NCBI RefSeq assembly: GCF_001590795.1
Contig: NZ_JXDL01000001.1
Coordinates: 5,223,694-5,270,801, forward strand
From: Bradyrhizobium sp. AT1
Lineage (GTDB): Bacteria > Pseudomonadota > Alphaproteobacteria > Rhizobiales > Xanthobacteraceae
DNA: 47,108 nucleotides
Direction: 5' to 3'
Below the pieces are notes generated by a model. The model was not told the DNA's origin, did not search any database, and saw nothing but the letters and a program-made list of their open reading frames with translations. Numbering within the stretch: position 1 is the first letter of the stretch; the number at the start of each line of letters is the position of its first letter. Below, one piece after another: positions 1 to 9,414 of the stretch. The position numbers and the translations under genes are program-made.

Positions 1-601
1 GGCGTGCAGCGGGTGCGCCGGGGCGCGGCGCGGGAGCAGCCGGGGCCGCCGCTGCGGGGCGCGGCGCGGATTGCGGCTGCTCGCCTTCGCCAAAACGCTT
101 CTTGGCCTCGGTTTCGGCCTTGCGCTTGGCCTCGTCCTCGTGACGGTGACGCTCTTCCTCGGCCTTGCGACGGGATTCGGCGGCCTCGCGGTCGGCGCGT
201 TCGGCGGCCTCGCGGACAGCGCGGCGCTGGGCCTCTTCCTCGGCCTGGCGGCGCTCTTCGACTTCGCGCACCTTGGCATCGGCCAGCGCGCTGGCGCGGG
301 CGGAACGTTCGTCCTCGGTCAGCGTACGCAGCACCACGCCGGAGCCGGCGTTGCGCGGCGGAGCCGGGCGTGCGGGAGCAGGTGCAGGCGCGGCCGGTGC
401 GGGCTTTGCAACGACCGTGGGAGCCTGCGGCTCAGGGCTGCCGTCGATGCGGCGCTTGCCGCGCTTCTCGACCACGACCTGCTTGCTGCGGCCATGGCTG
501 AAGCTCTGACGCACAGTGCCCGTTTCGACGCGCGGCTTGAGCGATAGCGTCTTGCTCGGAACGCTCAGCTTCTTGTCGTCAGGGGTCTTGGTATCAACCA
601 T
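1..601 (-). CDS. infB: Translation initiation factor IF-2, N-terminal part (cut by window edge)
   Basis: IF-2 is the GTPase that brings initiator fMet-tRNA to the 30S subunit and promotes 70S joining. Only the first 200 codons are in the window. Translation from the ATG at 601-599 gives MVDTKTPDDKKLSVPSKTLS, a typical alphaproteobacterial IF-2 start. It is followed by Pro/Ala-rich stretches (residues about 60-85) and a long charged Ala/Glu/Arg helix (about 90-165), the variable N-terminal extension seen in this group. The GTPase domain lies outside the window. An AGGA about 8 nt upstream supports the start. It is the last visible gene of the rimP-nusA-ylxR-infB operon and follows the YlxR-like gene by 73 bp. 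Identification rests on the N-terminal sequence plus context. Confidence 0.93.
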   Translation of the reverse strand, partial: MVDTKTPDDKKLSVPSKTLSLKPRVETGTVRQSFSHGRSKQVVVEKRGKRRIDGSPEPQAPTVVAKPAPAAPAPAPARPAPPRNAGSGVVLRTLTEDERSARASALADAKVREVEERRQAEEEAQRRAVREAAERADREAAESRRKAEEERHRHEDEAKRKAETEAKKRFGEGEQPQSAPRPAAAAPAAPAPRPGAPAAR

Positions 602-674
602 TCAGCAGTCCTAATCCTGATCTTTGTTAACGGTTGTGCGTTGCCGCACCGTCCTATCGGGTCGTGCTTGTCTC

Positions 675-1358
675 TCAGAAATCCTGGCCGGGCTTTTCGG
701 CAGTCTTGTCAGCGTCCGCCATCCGGTATCGGACCAGCATCTGGCTACGTGACAGGAATGACTTGCTCGCCGGGCCCGCGAGCAGGGCAGCATGTATCAC
801 ATTTGACCGGGTAAGTGCCAAATCCAATTCTATCGATTTCAGTGCGGTAACGACGGGAATCTGCGGCTTGGCGCCGCGATTCCCGGCATTTTGACGCGCC
901 AGCATGTCCAATTTGCGGATTCCGTCCGCGGCCCCGTCGCTGGCGTGGATCAGGACCTCGGCCGTGCCTTCCCGGAGGGCGCTTTCGACCTTGCCGAAGC
1001 CGGCCACGACCTGGCCCGCCTTGGCGGCGATCCCAAGGGCTTCCGTCACGCTCCTGACCAGGAGCGCCTCAATGTCGGCAGGAAGCGTCTGAGGGCTGCG
1101 CAACTCGCGCTTGAAGGCCTTGCTAAATTGGTGACGCCGCACGGCTTCCGCAACCACCCCACGGGAGGCCGTGAGCCACATGCCGCGTCCGGGCAGCTTG
1201 CGCTTGAGGTCTGGAACTATGTCGCCTTGCGGCGAAATGACGAAGCGGATCAGCTCGTCGATCGGCCGGACCTCCCGACTGACCGCGCACATCCGCATGG
1301 TCGCGGACCTTTCGGTCCGCGGTCCATGGTCGAGTTCGGGGTCAGTATCGGTAAGCAT
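675..1358 (-). CDS. YlxR (DUF448) / L7Ae-like RNA-binding protein
   Basis: A 227-residue two-domain protein. The N-terminal half (about 20-90) is the YlxR/DUF448 fold with the signature RMCAVSREVRPIDELIRF and a later LPGRGMWLTAS. The C-terminal half (about 100-195) resembles the L7Ae/L30e RNA-binding fold (LGIAAKAGQVVAGFGKVESA). YlxR alone is about 90 aa in Firmicutes; the fused form is common in alphaproteobacteria. It lies between nusA (23 bp upstream) and infB, the conserved place of ylxR. YlxR is linked to RNA binding and RNase P interaction in other bacteria; a role in ribosome or RNA metabolism here is inferred. AAGGAGAA about 10 nt before the ATG supports the start. Confidence 0.9.
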   Translation of the reverse strand: MLTDTDPELDHGPRTERSATMRMCAVSREVRPIDELIRFVISPQGDIVPDLKRKLPGRGMWLTASRGVVAEAVRRHQFSKAFKRELRSPQTLPADIEALLVRSVTEALGIAAKAGQVVAGFGKVESALREGTAEVLIHASDGAADGIRKLDMLARQNAGNRGAKPQIPVVTALKSIELDLALTRSNVIHAALLAGPASKSFLSRSQMLVRYRMADADKTAEKPGQDF

Positions 1359-1381
1359 CCGGGCGACATTCTCCTTTGCCC

Positions 1382-2992
<1,611 letters not shown>

Positions 2993-2994
2993 GG

Positions 2995-3753
2995 CTAGTC
3001 TCCTTGGTCAGGATCGATCTCGCCGCGCCGCGCACGTTCGGCGGCAAGGCGATGTTTCTTGGTGTTGGTCGGGGCCGGCTTCTTTTTTGCCGGCTTGGTG
3101 TTCTTGGTGATCTTCGCGCTGATCTCCGCGTGCGGCGCAGCCGGCGGCTCCAGTCCGAGATCCCTGCGCATCTGGCGCTCCTCGGCTTTGCCGCGGCGCA
3201 TCGATTCCGCAATCAATTCGTCGGTCAGCACCAGCCGGGCCTCGCCGATATCCTCCATGGTCAGGAGCACGTCGGCATCGGCGCCCGCCTTGACGTCGTC
3301 GCGACGCAGATGCACGCGGTCGCCTTCGACGGCACCGAGCATGCCGCGGAACCGCTTGCGTCCTTCATGCGCCACCGCCATGTCGATCTTCACCAGATGG
3401 CCGGAATAGCGCTCGAAATCGGAACGGCGGACCAGCGGGCGGTCGATCCCCGGTGAGGAGATTTCCAGCCGATAGGCGCGATCGATGGGGTCGGCGACAT
3501 CGAGCACGGGCGAGAGCGCCCGCGAGATCGCTTCGCAATCCTCAAGCTGCATCGAGCCGTCCGGCCGCTCGGCCATGATCTGCACCGTGCAGCCGGCCTC
3601 GCCGGAAATGCGGATCCGCACCAGGCGGTAGCCCATGCCCTCGAGCACCGGCTCTGCGACCGCGGACACCCGTGCCGCCACGCCCGGCTCGACCACGAGC
3701 CTCGGCTCGGCCAGCAATTCGGCATCGATGGAACCAGGGTTCGGTTCGGTCAT
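2995..3753 (-). CDS. rimP: Ribosome maturation factor RimP
   Basis: RimP assists late assembly of the 30S subunit. The 252-aa product contains the core RimP fold: the motif VQIMAERPDGSMQLEDCEAI (about residues 50-75), ALSPVLDVADPIDRAYRLEI, and SSPGIDRPLVRRSDFERYSG, the family signature. The C-terminal third is a Lys/Arg/Ala-rich extension (KKPAPTNTKKHR) that makes it longer than the roughly 150-aa E. coli protein, as is usual in rhizobia. I chose the ATG at 3753; an upstream in-frame TTG at 3765 is possible and no strong Shine-Dalgarno decides. It is the first gene of the rimP-nusA-ylxR-infB operon. Confidence 0.95.
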   Translation of the reverse strand: MTEPNPGSIDAELLAEPRLVVEPGVAARVSAVAEPVLEGMGYRLVRIRISGEAGCTVQIMAERPDGSMQLEDCEAISRALSPVLDVADPIDRAYRLEISSPGIDRPLVRRSDFERYSGHLVKIDMAVAHEGRKRFRGMLGAVEGDRVHLRRDDVKAGADADVLLTMEDIGEARLVLTDELIAESMRRGKAEERQMRRDLGLEPPAAPHAEISAKITKNTKPAKKKPAPTNTKKHRLAAERARRGEIDPDQGD

Positions 3754-3879
3754 ATCAGGGGTCAAGGCGCTCGATGGATAAGGCTTGGGTTAAGGCTTGG
3801 TTAAGATTTTCAAAGCCCGCTTCGGAACTCTCCCGACACGCGTCGGGCCGCATCTTCCGCCGAGCCGCGTTCAGGTAAT

Positions 3880-3909
3880 AAAAAAGAGCGGGTCCTTTCG
3901 GGCCCACTC
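3880..3909 (-). terminator. Intrinsic terminator in the rimP operon leader
   Basis: On the minus strand a 10-bp stem (one A-C mismatch, one G-U) with a GAAA tetraloop reads GAGTGGGCCC GAAA GGACCCGCTC and is followed directly by six T. It lies downstream of a promoter-like sequence and about 127 nt before the rimP ATG, so transcripts starting at that promoter must cross it to reach rimP. It could be an attenuator or the end of a short RNA of about 60 nt. The structure is seen directly; the regulatory role is inferred. Confidence 0.72.
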
Positions 3910-3947
3910 TCACTACGCGGATCGTATGAGAAGATGAATTGGCGCTG

Positions 3948-3975
3948 ATATAGCGCTTTTGATCCCCCCGGACAA
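3948..3975 (-). promoter_or_regulatory. Sigma70-like promoter upstream of rimP
   Basis: Minus-strand -35 TTGTCC (3970-3975) and -10 CTATAT (3948-3953), separated by 16 nt. Transcription would start near 3941. The elements resemble housekeeping promoters of rhizobia. They sit just upstream of the intrinsic terminator at 3880-3909 and are the best promoter candidate I see in the 383-bp gap between rimP and the divergent DUF2336 gene. A separate promoter closer to rimP is not excluded. Confidence 0.45.
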
Positions 3976-4136
3976 GGCCCATCGCGGGCCAGACGAGGCT
4001 TTTTGCGCCCGATTCGCGGCGTCGTTCGCGCCGTCCTGGGCCTAACGCTTCTTTCACCTGGGGAGGCTAAATTCCCTGATTGTGGGGCGGCTTCGACCAA
4101 GGGCGCACCCGCGGCGTGCCCTGATCGAGTTGTTTC

Positions 4137-5219
4137 ATGACCGTTGTCACGTCGCTCATTCCCGGACTGGACGATATCGTCAAGCGCGGTGATCCGCGGC
4201 GACGCGGTGAGATCGCGCGCGCCATCTCCGAACTGTTCTTCCAGGATTCCGCCAACCTTCGTCCCGAGCTGATCGATCTCTTCGACAATCTCCTGATCGA
4301 TCTCGTGCCGCATGCGGAGCTTGCCTCGCGCGTCGATCTGGCCGAGCGCTTCTCGCACCTCAACAACGCGCCGCCGCATCTGGTCAATCAACTCGCACGC
4401 GAAAACGAGATCATGGTGGCGGGCCCCGTATTGCGCCGCTCACCCGTGCTGGATGATTCCGCTCTGGTCGAGATCGCGCGGCTGAAGGGCCAGGGCCATC
4501 TGCTGGCGATGACGGAGCGCCCGACATTGTCGGCTGAGATCACCGACGTGCTGGTCGAGCGCGGCGATCGCGACGTGGTGCGCCGCGCCGCCGGCAATGC
4601 CGGTGCGGCGTTCTCGCCGGGCAGCTATTCCGAGATGATCAAGCGCGCGGCGCAGGACGGGGTGCTGACGCTCAAGATCGGCCAGCGCACGGATCTTTCC
4701 GGTGAAAACCTGAAGCAGCTTCTCGACGGCACGCTCGACGTCATCCGCCGCCGCCTCTCCAGCGTCGTCAACCCCGCGCGCCAGGTCGAGATCAAGCGCG
4801 CGATGGCGGCGATCGAGGAGGCCGCGTTGCCGCCGGGGCCGCGGCGCGATTTCTCCGGGGCGCAGCGCACGGTGCTCACCTTGCATCGCGAGGGCCATCT
4901 CGGCGAGAGCGCATTGCTGGGCTTTGCCAAGGCGCACAAATACGAGGAATCGATCGCGTCGCTCTCGGCGATGTCCGGCGTCCGTCTTTCGGTTCTCGAC
5001 CGCCTCATCTCGGGCGACCGCTACGATCCGATTCTCATTGTCGGCCGCGTGCTGAATCTGGGCTGGCCGACGGTGCGCTCGCTCATCCTGCTCTGGTACG
5101 GTCCGCATCGCACGCCCGCCGATGCCGACATCGAGACCGCGCGCGTGAACTTCACGCGCCTGATGCCGGCGACCGCCGAGCGCGTCGTGAATTTCTGGCG
5201 CAACCGGCAGATGATCTAG
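4137..5219 (+). CDS. DUF2336 domain-containing protein
   Basis: A 360-aa cytoplasmic protein matching the alphaproteobacterial DUF2336 family, which is predicted all-helical and repeat-like. Recognisable stretches are LFDNLLIDLVPHAELASRVD (about 45-64), LARENEIMVAGPVLRRSP (about 85-102), and the repeated pattern of aliphatic helices with RG/GD turns. No catalytic motif, signal peptide or membrane segment is visible. It runs opposite to the flanking operons; its stop overlaps the trmB stop in a shared CTAG at 5216-5219. The function of DUF2336 proteins is not established; I infer only a structural or protein-binding role. Confidence 0.85.
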   Translation: MTVVTSLIPGLDDIVKRGDPRRRGEIARAISELFFQDSANLRPELIDLFDNLLIDLVPHAELASRVDLAERFSHLNNAPPHLVNQLARENEIMVAGPVLRRSPVLDDSALVEIARLKGQGHLLAMTERPTLSAEITDVLVERGDRDVVRRAAGNAGAAFSPGSYSEMIKRAAQDGVLTLKIGQRTDLSGENLKQLLDGTLDVIRRRLSSVVNPARQVEIKRAMAAIEEAALPPGPRRDFSGAQRTVLTLHREGHLGESALLGFAKAHKYEESIASLSAMSGVRLSVLDRLISGDRYDPILIVGRVLNLGWPTVRSLILLWYGPHRTPADADIETARVNFTRLMPATAERVVNFWRNRQMI

Positions 5220-5926
5220 ACTCTCCTGAACCGCAGATAAGCCGCCTTGCGTCCTTCGCGCGCGGCCTTCCGGCCGTAGCGCGTCATGGTGTAGCCCGCC
5301 CATGGCTGCCTGAAGTCGTCGGCGCGTTCGGCAAGCCATTTGAAATCCTGTGACCGCGCCAGATGCGACAGCGTCCAGGCGCAGTAATCGTCGATGTCGC
5401 AAACGAAACGGAATTCGCCGTTCGGCTTCAGCACGCGCGCCATCGCGGCGATCGTTCTGTCCTGGACGAAGCGCCTCTTCCAGTGCCGCCGCTTCGGCCA
5501 GGGATCGGGATGGATCAGGTCGATCCGCGACAGCGATGCCTTGGGCAGCCAGGCCAGCAGCTCGGCGGCGTCGCCCGCGAAAAGGCGGATGTTGCCGATG
5601 TTGGCGGCCTCGATCTGCGCGAGGATCTTGGCCATGCCGTTGACATAGGGTTCGCAGCCGATGAAGCCGGTCGTTGCGAAGTGCTGCGCTTCCGCCGCGA
5701 GATGCTCGCCGCCGCCGAAGCCGATCTCAAGCCGCAAATCTTCTGTCCCGGGACCAAAGATCTCGCGCGCGTCCGCGGGCGTCTCGCTGTCGATGTCGAG
5801 CGCAAGATGCGGCAGCAGATGATCGACCAGCTCGGCCTGGTGCTGCCTGAGCTTGTGGCCCTTGCGGCGCCCGAAGAAGGCGCGCTCGCTGTCGTCGCGC
5901 GCGGGGTCTGATTTGCGCTCGCTCAT
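5216..5926 (-). CDS. trmB: tRNA (guanine-N7)-methyltransferase
   Basis: TrmB uses S-adenosylmethionine to methylate G46 in the variable loop of tRNAs. The 236-aa sequence has the class I methyltransferase glycine-rich loop LRLEIGFGGGEHLAAEAQ (about 68-85) and the family hallmark HPDPWPKRRHWKRRFVQ (about 138-154), which includes substrate-binding residues. A basic region near the N-terminus (RRKGHKLR) fits tRNA binding. The ATG overlaps the stop of the upstream M20 peptidase gene by 4 bp (ATGA), so the two are probably translated together. The stop overlaps that of the convergent DUF2336 gene. Confidence 0.96.
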   Translation of the reverse strand: MSERKSDPARDDSERAFFGRRKGHKLRQHQAELVDHLLPHLALDIDSETPADAREIFGPGTEDLRLEIGFGGGEHLAAEAQHFATTGFIGCEPYVNGMAKILAQIEAANIGNIRLFAGDAAELLAWLPKASLSRIDLIHPDPWPKRRHWKRRFVQDRTIAAMARVLKPNGEFRFVCDIDDYCAWTLSHLARSQDFKWLAERADDFRQPWAGYTMTRYGRKAAREGRKAAYLRFRRV

Positions 5927-7050
5927 CGCAGCGACTGATACAGGCGATGGAGCAGCCGCGCGCGCGGCGCAAGCGAGGAGATGTAGAGCTGCTCATAATG
6001 GGTGTGCGCGCCCTTGCCGTCGACGCCGAGCCCGTCGAGCGTTGCGGTGTGCGCGGCGGTGAAATTGCCGTCCGAGCCGCCGCCGGTGTGGGTGTCGATC
6101 AGCTCGAAGCCGATCTCGCCGGCGAGCGTCTTCGCGTGCTCGTACAGCGAGGCGCCTGCATTGCTCTTCTCGTAAGGCGGCCGATTGAGCCCGCCCGTGA
6201 CCACGACGCTGACGCCGTCGGTCTTCGAGGTCAAAGCGAGAATCTTGCCGACGAACTCGTCCGCGTCCTTCAGGCTCAGCACGCGCAGATCGACTTCGGC
6301 GAAGGCTTCTTCCGGCGTGACGTTGGGGCGCGTGCCGCCGCGCACCACGCCGACATTGACGGTGACGCCGCGCGCGAGGTCGTTCATCCCTTCCAGCGCC
6401 AGGATGATATTGGCGAGCTCGCGGACGGCGCTGCGGCCGTCTTCGGGCCGGGAGCCGGCATGCGCCGGCACGCCCTTGATGGACACGCGGAAGCGTCCGA
6501 CGCCCTTGCGTCCTGTGACGATCCTGCCGCCGTCACGCGCCGGTTCGGTCACCAGCACGTATTTGGCCTTGCGCCCTTCCTGCTCGATGAGTGCGCGCGA
6601 GGTCGGGCTGCCGATCTCCTCGTCGGAGGTGAACAAATGCGTGATGCCGAGCGGCGAGCGATCACCCTCGGCGCAGAGCGCAGCAAATGCGTGATGGGCG
6701 ATATAGGCGCCGCCCTTCATGTCGTAGATGCCGGGACCGAACGCGACGTCGCCTTCGACCTTGAACGGCAGGCGCTCGATGAAGCCGAGGGGATGAACGG
6801 TATCGAGGTGACTCAGCACCAGGATGCCCGGCCGGTCCTGGCCCCAATTCGACCGCGCCAGCAGATGATCGCCGCAGCCATCGGTACCGGCGACGCGCTC
6901 GAGCGTGACGGGCAGATCGCGGTATTGCTCCGCGACCATGGAGACCAGCTTGTTGACCTGTTCAGGCGCTTCCGTCGGCGTCTCGACTTCCACCCAGCGG
7001 CGGATGCCATCGAGAATAGTTTGAGAATCGAACCAATTGGAGCTGGTCAT
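5923..7050 (-). CDS. M20 family metallopeptidase (carboxypeptidase G2-like)
   Basis: A 375-aa zinc hydrolase of the M20 family, closest in pattern to glutamate carboxypeptidase/CPG2. Metal-ligand motifs are in order: LSHLDTVHPLGF, GIYDMKGGAYIAHHAF, the catalytic TSDEEIGSPTSR, the ligand region TEPARDGG, and the C-terminal THTGGGSDGNFTAA. The lid/dimerisation domain sits between about 170 and 290 and contains the conserved GVPAHAGSRPEDGRSA. No clear signal peptide, so probably cytoplasmic. I start at the ATG at 7050 (MTSSNWFD); upstream in-frame starts up to 7080 would add ten residues. It sits where many alphaproteobacteria carry metK, between the XRE regulator and trmB. Substrate unknown; an N-acylated or folate-type glutamate compound is one possibility. 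Confidence 0.9.
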   Translation of the reverse strand: MTSSNWFDSQTILDGIRRWVEVETPTEAPEQVNKLVSMVAEQYRDLPVTLERVAGTDGCGDHLLARSNWGQDRPGILVLSHLDTVHPLGFIERLPFKVEGDVAFGPGIYDMKGGAYIAHHAFAALCAEGDRSPLGITHLFTSDEEIGSPTSRALIEQEGRKAKYVLVTEPARDGGRIVTGRKGVGRFRVSIKGVPAHAGSRPEDGRSAVRELANIILALEGMNDLARGVTVNVGVVRGGTRPNVTPEEAFAEVDLRVLSLKDADEFVGKILALTSKTDGVSVVVTGGLNRPPYEKSNAGASLYEHAKTLAGEIGFELIDTHTGGGSDGNFTAAHTATLDGLGVDGKGAHTHYEQLYISSLAPRARLLHRLYQSLR

Positions 7051-7132
7051 GGGCGCATCTGTGCCTTTGAATCGCATCATCGAAGCGGGCGCGCATCAAG
7101 GCGCGGCCATAAATGACGACATAGGCCAGATT

Positions 7133-7169
7133 TGACGCGGTCTCAAATCGCCATTGAGACGGCGCGTCA
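7133..7169 (-). terminator. Hairpin at the end of the XRE gene
   Basis: Two nested perfect arms: TGACGC/GCGTCA (7133-7138 with 7164-7169) enclosing GTCTCAA/TTGAGAC (7140-7146 with 7154-7160) around a 7-nt loop. The outer arm contains the XRE stop codon. There is no strong T tract, so this is a terminator-like or mRNA-stabilising hairpin. It would separate the lnt-XRE unit from the M20-trmB pair. Confidence 0.5.
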
Positions 7170-7580
7170 GCGCTTGTCGGGGCCTTCGCGAGCCGCGATC
7201 TGCTCGACGAGATCGACGATCGAGCGGCGCATCTTCGAATCGGTGATTCGCGTGAACGCCTTGGTCAGGGCCAGGCCTTCGGAGGTCGCGAGAAAGTCCG
7301 ACACGTAAGAGGGCGAAGCGCCTTCGGCGAAGCCATTCGGCCCCGCTACGCCGCTCGGACCGCCTTCAAACAGGAACGACACCGGCACCTGCAAAATCTC
7401 GGCGATCTGCTGGATGCGGCTGGCGCCGACCCGGTTGGTGCCCTTCTCGTACTTCTGAATCTGCTGGAAAGTCAGGCCCAAAGCTTCACCGAGCTTTTCC
7501 TGGCTCATGCCCAACATGATGCGGCGCATACGCACGCGACTGCCGACATATTTGTCAACAGGGTTGGGCGCTTTCGACAT
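7167..7580 (-). CDS. XRE/Cro-family helix-turn-helix regulator
   Basis: A 137-aa DNA-binding protein with an N-terminal HTH_3 domain (about 14-68): RVRMRRIMLGMSQEKLGEAL followed by the recognition helix TFQQIQKYEKGTNRVGASRI. The C-terminal 60 residues hold a helical segment (TDSKMRRSIVDLVEQIAA) that probably makes dimers. This type is highly conserved across Rhizobiales and lies after lnt in many of them. ATG at 7580. A perfect 6-bp inverted repeat about 90-113 nt upstream could be an operator. The regulated genes are unknown; autoregulation is a guess. Confidence 0.92.
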   Translation of the reverse strand: MSKAPNPVDKYVGSRVRMRRIMLGMSQEKLGEALGLTFQQIQKYEKGTNRVGASRIQQIAEILQVPVSFLFEGGPSGVAGPNGFAEGASPSYVSDFLATSEGLALTKAFTRITDSKMRRSIVDLVEQIAAREGPDKR

Positions 7581-7670
7581 TTCCTCAGCCCTCCAAACAC
7601 CACCTTAAGCGCAATCAACTGGAGTGCCTCAGGTGCAAGCAACGTCAAATCAAACCCTCTTATTGGGAAA

Positions 7671-7693
7671 CATTGCGGAGAAATTTAGCAATG
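7671..7693. promoter_or_regulatory. Inverted repeat upstream of the XRE gene (possible operator)
   Basis: CATTGC (7671-7676) and GCAATG (7688-7693) form a perfect inverted repeat with an 11-nt AT-rich spacer, in the 220-bp gap between lnt and the XRE start. The position suits a promoter-region operator of the XRE gene, but binding is inference only. I see no other clear element in this gap. Confidence 0.3.
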
Positions 7694-7800
7694 CACCACT
7701 GTCTTTTGCAGCCGGTGCAGAATGGGGAGCCCGTGTGCAGTCTGTCAACCGTGGGACTGCGGTTGTCAAAAGCTTCCGGCCGCTGCTGGCGAAGCTGCGA

Positions 7801-9414
7801 TCAGGGCAGCCGTTTGGTGACGCGTCGGCGGAGGGCCAGAATCACGGCCAGCGCGACGAGCATGGCTGCAGGCGCATCGCCCACCCGCGCATAGACGGTC
7901 GGCGGGATCGCGGCGGGCAGGTTTGCATCCAAAATGCCTTCGATTCCGAGACCGAGGCTGGCAACGGTGCGGCCGACCGGATCGATCACCGCGGAGACAC
8001 CGGTATTGGCCGAGCGGACCAGCGGCAATCCGAGCTCGATCGCGCGCATCCGCGACTGCTCCAGATGCTGATAGGGGCCGGTCGAGATGCCGAACCAGCC
8101 ATCATTGGTGAGATTCACGATCCAGCCTGGACGCTCATTGCGTCCGGCCACTTCGCCGGGAAAAATGGCCTCATAACAGATCAGCGGAAGTGCGGGTGGT
8201 GCACCGGGGACCGGCAGCGCATGCCGCACGGTGCCCGGAATGAAGCCGCCGCGCACACGCGTCAGTTGCTCGAAACCGAGCTTCTCCATCAGTCCCTGGT
8301 AGGGAAGAAATTCTCCAAACGGCACCAGATGCAACTTGTCGTACACTGCGAGCACGCTGCCGTCGTGATCGATGACGTAGATCGAATTATAGGCACGCGT
8401 GATCGGCGTGCCCCGCGGTAGGTCAGGCGCGCGGACCGATCCCGTGATCAGCACGGTGCCTTTCGGCAGCAGATCGGCAATTTGCGCCATCGCGTCGGCT
8501 TCGCGGGTCAGGAAGAACGGAAAAGCGGATTCCGGCCAGATCAGGATGGTGGCAGCGGCGACACCGGTCGATTGCGGGCCGGAAGCGCGGTCCGACAGCG
8601 CCAAATATTTCTTCATCACCTCCGCCTTGGCGGCGTAGTTGAACTTGGCGTCCTGCTGCAGGTTCGGTTGCATCAGGCGCAGCTTGGCGCCGGATATCAT
8701 CGTGGTCGGATGCAGCGACAGGCGGATCGCGCCAAAGATGCTCATGCCAAGCAAGAGCGCAATTGCCGCCACCGGCACACGCCATTGCAGGCGACGATCG
8801 GGCGTGCGGTCGATCAGGGTCGCGGGGCTGGCGAAGATCGCAACCGTCAGGAACGTCATGCCCCACAGGCCGATCAGCGACGCCGTCTGCGCCAGCGGCA
8901 GCGGCTCGGATAGCGCATAGCCGAATGCGTTCCAAGGGAAGCCGGTCAGCGCGTGGCCGCGCAGCCATTCGCTCAACGTGAGGCTTGCCGCGAGCGCAAG
9001 CACGCGCGTGGCGTTCTTGGTCCAGAGCAGGCGGGCCAGCGCGAAGCCGATGGCGGTGAAGATGGACAGATAGGCCGGGAGGCCGAGCACGGCGAAGGGC
9101 GTCAGCCAGGCGAACACATCGGCATCGACGAAGAAGGCGTAGCCGATCCAGTAGAGGCCGGGCACGAAATAGCCCAGCCCGAACCAGTAGCCGGTCAGCG
9201 CCGCAGCCGGGACGCCGCCATATCGTCCGGCCCCAGTGCCGTCGATCAGCCAGACCAGCACTGGAAATGTGATGAACAGCACTGGAAAGAAATTGAACGG
9301 CGCCAGCGCCAGCACCGACAGTGCTCCGCACCCCATGGCGATGATCGCGCGCTTCCATCCCCAGGCGAGGATGATGGCAAGCGCGATCTGCCGAAGTCGC
9401 TGCAACGGACTCAC
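7801..9414 (-). CDS. lnt: Apolipoprotein N-acyltransferase
   Basis: Lnt adds the third acyl chain to the N-terminal Cys of lipoproteins in the inner membrane. The 537-aa product has several N-terminal transmembrane helices (within about 20-235) and a C-terminal periplasmic nitrilase-fold domain. The catalytic triad is visible: Glu295 (LIWPESAFPF), Lys360 (YDKLHLVPFGEF) and Cys413 (LICYEAIFPGEV). The typical VNLTNDGWFG follows. The frame is open much further upstream, but that part is a shadow of corC; I start at the GTG at 9414, whose GTGA overlaps the corC stop. Length then matches the family. Confidence 0.96.
   Translation of the reverse strand: MSPLQRLRQIALAIILAWGWKRAIIAMGCGALSVLALAPFNFFPVLFITFPVLVWLIDGTGAGRYGGVPAAALTGYWFGLGYFVPGLYWIGYAFFVDADVFAWLTPFAVLGLPAYLSIFTAIGFALARLLWTKNATRVLALAASLTLSEWLRGHALTGFPWNAFGYALSEPLPLAQTASLIGLWGMTFLTVAIFASPATLIDRTPDRRLQWRVPVAAIALLLGMSIFGAIRLSLHPTTMISGAKLRLMQPNLQQDAKFNYAAKAEVMKKYLALSDRASGPQSTGVAAATILIWPESAFPFFLTREADAMAQIADLLPKGTVLITGSVRAPDLPRGTPITRAYNSIYVIDHDGSVLAVYDKLHLVPFGEFLPYQGLMEKLGFEQLTRVRGGFIPGTVRHALPVPGAPPALPLICYEAIFPGEVAGRNERPGWIVNLTNDGWFGISTGPYQHLEQSRMRAIELGLPLVRSANTGVSAVIDPVGRTVASLGLGIEGILDANLPAAIPPTVYARVGDAPAAMLVALAVILALRRRVTKRLP

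Noticed and set aside
3755..4057. A 100-aa minus-strand gene upstream of rimP
   Set aside because: It runs through the promoter and terminator hairpin and overlaps the rimP start; composition is not convincing.
5947..7116. Plus-strand open frame opposite the M20 peptidase
   Set aside because: All M20 metal-binding motifs are on the minus strand; this frame has no recognisable sequence.
7051..7166. SAM riboswitch or metK fragment in the gap between the M20 gene and the XRE gene
   Set aside because: The gap is too short and shows only the XRE hairpin; no riboswitch-like structure or metK sequence was seen.
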